From contig JBKUOG010000004.1 in the NCBI GenBank assembly GCA_046957575.1, positions 1-64,000 of the forward strand: a stretch of DNA of 64,000 bases. Reading direction: 5' to 3'. Positions 63,184 to 64,000 of this stretch are shown here, one piece after another. Below the pieces are notes generated by a model, which did not search any database, had not been told where the DNA came from, and saw only the letters and a list, made by a program, of their open reading frames with translations. Each line of letters opens with the position of its first letter. Within the stretch, counting starts at the first letter, position 1. This stretch comes from UMGS1370 sp046957575 (lineage in GTDB: Bacteria > Bacillota > Clostridia > Lachnospirales > Lachnospiraceae). A program made the translations under genes and the position numbers.

Positions 63184-64000
63184 ATTTCCCCCAGTCTGGT
63201 TTTACGCCTTTCATTCACCTGGATTCCCCCTTCATCGTAAATGGCGGTTATAGTTCCCGGACAGGGATTTTTTCCAAGTACCGCATACCGCCGGAATGTC
63301 CGCTCTCTTATGAGACGGTTTAACACTGGTTTTTCCCGGATATCTTCCATAGAAGTTCCATGTACCGTAGCAATGAGACAGCAGCCGCAGTTTCTGGCAT
63401 ATTCAATTGCTCTGAAATCTTCTTCGCTTCCAATCTCATCCACTGCAATCACTTCCGGCGCCATGGTCTTAATCAGCATCATCATGCCGTCTGCTTTTGG
63501 GCAGCAGTCCAGCACGTCGGTCCGGATTCCCAAATCATTCTGGGGAATGCCCTGAAAGCAGGCTCCCAGTTCGGATCGCTCATCCACAACGCCTACTGTC
63601 CGTCCCCGCATACAAGGAGTTCCATCTGAAACCATCCGGATTAAATCCCTTAAAATAGTGGTTTTTCCGCACCTGGGCGGTGAAATTAATAAAGACGGCA
63701 AAATTTTGCCGTCTTCGCATAAAAAAGGAAGAAGCCCGGCAGCACAGCCCTTCTTCTGGTGGGCTATGCGGACATTTAAAAATGAAATGTACTTTAATGT
63801 CTTTACCTGCCGTACTCCCTCTCTTTGGCTCTCCAACACCGCCTGGCCTGCCAGCCCTACCCGGTGTCCGCCTTTCAGAGTTAAAAATCCCCGCCGTACT
63901 TCTTCCTCAAATGCATAAAGGGAATAATTCCCCATATATTCGACTGTTTCCTGTATCTGGGATGCATTTAAAACAACTGCTCCCTCTTTTTCTGTTTTCA
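63180..64000 (-). CDS. spoIIIAA: Stage III sporulation protein AA, ATPase (5' end beyond the window)
   Basis: The frame stays open to the right edge, so an internal ATG at 63935 is not the start. Visible 273 residues: GFLTLKGGHRVGLAGQAVLE, Walker A LISPPRCGKTTILRDLIRMV, VGVVDERSELGACFQGIPQN, Walker B EVIAVDEIGSEEDFRAIEYA and the C-terminal RYAVLGKNPCPGTITAIYDE. SpoIIIAA resembles secretion ATPases and powers the channel from the mother cell. About 40-60 N-terminal residues are missing. Confidence 0.94.
   Translation of the reverse strand, partial: KTEKEGAVVLNASQIQETVEYMGNYSLYAFEEEVRRGFLTLKGGHRVGLAGQAVLESQREGVRQVKTLKYISFLNVRIAHQKKGCAAGLLPFLCEDGKILPSLLISPPRCGKTTILRDLIRMVSDGTPCMRGRTVGVVDERSELGACFQGIPQNDLGIRTDVLDCCPKADGMMMLIKTMAPEVIAVDEIGSEEDFRAIEYARNCGCCLIATVHGTSMEDIREKPVLNRLIRERTFRRYAVLGKNPCPGTITAIYDEGGIQVNERRKTRLGEI

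Noticed and set aside
1..64000. CRISPR arrays, tRNA or rRNA genes
   Set aside because: I saw no regularly spaced direct repeats with spacers, no cloverleaf with the conserved TTC-loop, and no rRNA signature. A covariance search could still find a small RNA.

Overview
The window looks like a chromosomal segment of an anaerobic, spore-forming member of the Clostridia, most like the Lachnospiraceae. The evidence is a complete Rnf ferredoxin:NAD oxidoreductase operon, a spoIIIA operon, spoIVB linked to recN/argR/nadK/tlyA/dxs/ispA/xseBA/nusB, YesM/YesN-type two-component regulators, AGGAGG-type ribosome sites and many lipid/sugar genes of the Firmicutes type. The species cannot be named from sequence reading alone. 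I saw no rRNA, tRNA or CRISPR array.

Layout. (1) 1-9.3 kb: the end of a cell-wall amidase gene, then a carbohydrate locus. It holds a degraded DUF2264 gene, a GH88-type unsaturated glucuronyl hydrolase, a divergent sugar ABC transporter (solute-binding lipoprotein with a frameshift, two permeases) and a convergent YesN/YesM regulator pair. (2) 9.4-15.9 kb: a cassette of chaperone-like genes, namely a J-like domain/TPR protein, an HSP90-family protein and a helical-repeat protein, preceded by two small unknown genes. (3) 16.1-22.1 kb: rnfCDGEAB, and a secreted FMN-binding-like protein transcribed divergently from it. (4) 22.2-28.9 kb: MarR plus a heterodimeric ABC exporter, a CAP-domain secreted protein, a small Y-shaped palindromic element and two unknown proteins. 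(5) 29.0-42.7 kb: a second GH88/DUF2264 pair (intact), two MATE transporters, a diguanylate cyclase, an alpha/beta hydrolase, a CcdA-thioredoxin fusion, an M20 peptidase-like hydrolase, a YjbR fragment and a DUF4272 protein. (6) 42.7-46.3 kb: an islet of mobile and defence remnants (IS200-type transposase fragment, Dam-type methylase with an altered motif, orphan AbiEi-like antitoxin with its operator, broken RhuM-Fic and XRE genes). (7) 46.3-64 kb, all on the minus strand: the conserved housekeeping and sporulation block spoIVB-recN-argR-nadK-tlyA-dxs-ispA-xseB-xseA-nusB, two dehydrogenase-like genes, asp23, and spoIIIAH to spoIIIAA, which runs off the right edge.

How parts work together. 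The two GH88/DUF2264 loci probably trim unsaturated uronic-acid oligosaccharides imported by the ABC transporter under YesMN control. Rnf couples ferredoxin oxidation to NAD reduction and ion pumping. SpoIIIA genes build the mother cell-forespore channel, while SpoIVB signals across the forespore membrane.

Several genes carry single-base frameshifts or in-frame stops (solute-binding protein, a small gene at 15.2 kb, XRE, RhuM-Fic, a gene after dam). Some are clearly decay, and the homopolymer ones could be sequencing errors. The strongest candidates for something new are the J/HSP90/TPR cassette, the Y-shaped palindromic element that shares an end with the IS200 remnant, and the defence islet at the place where spo0A usually follows spoIVB.
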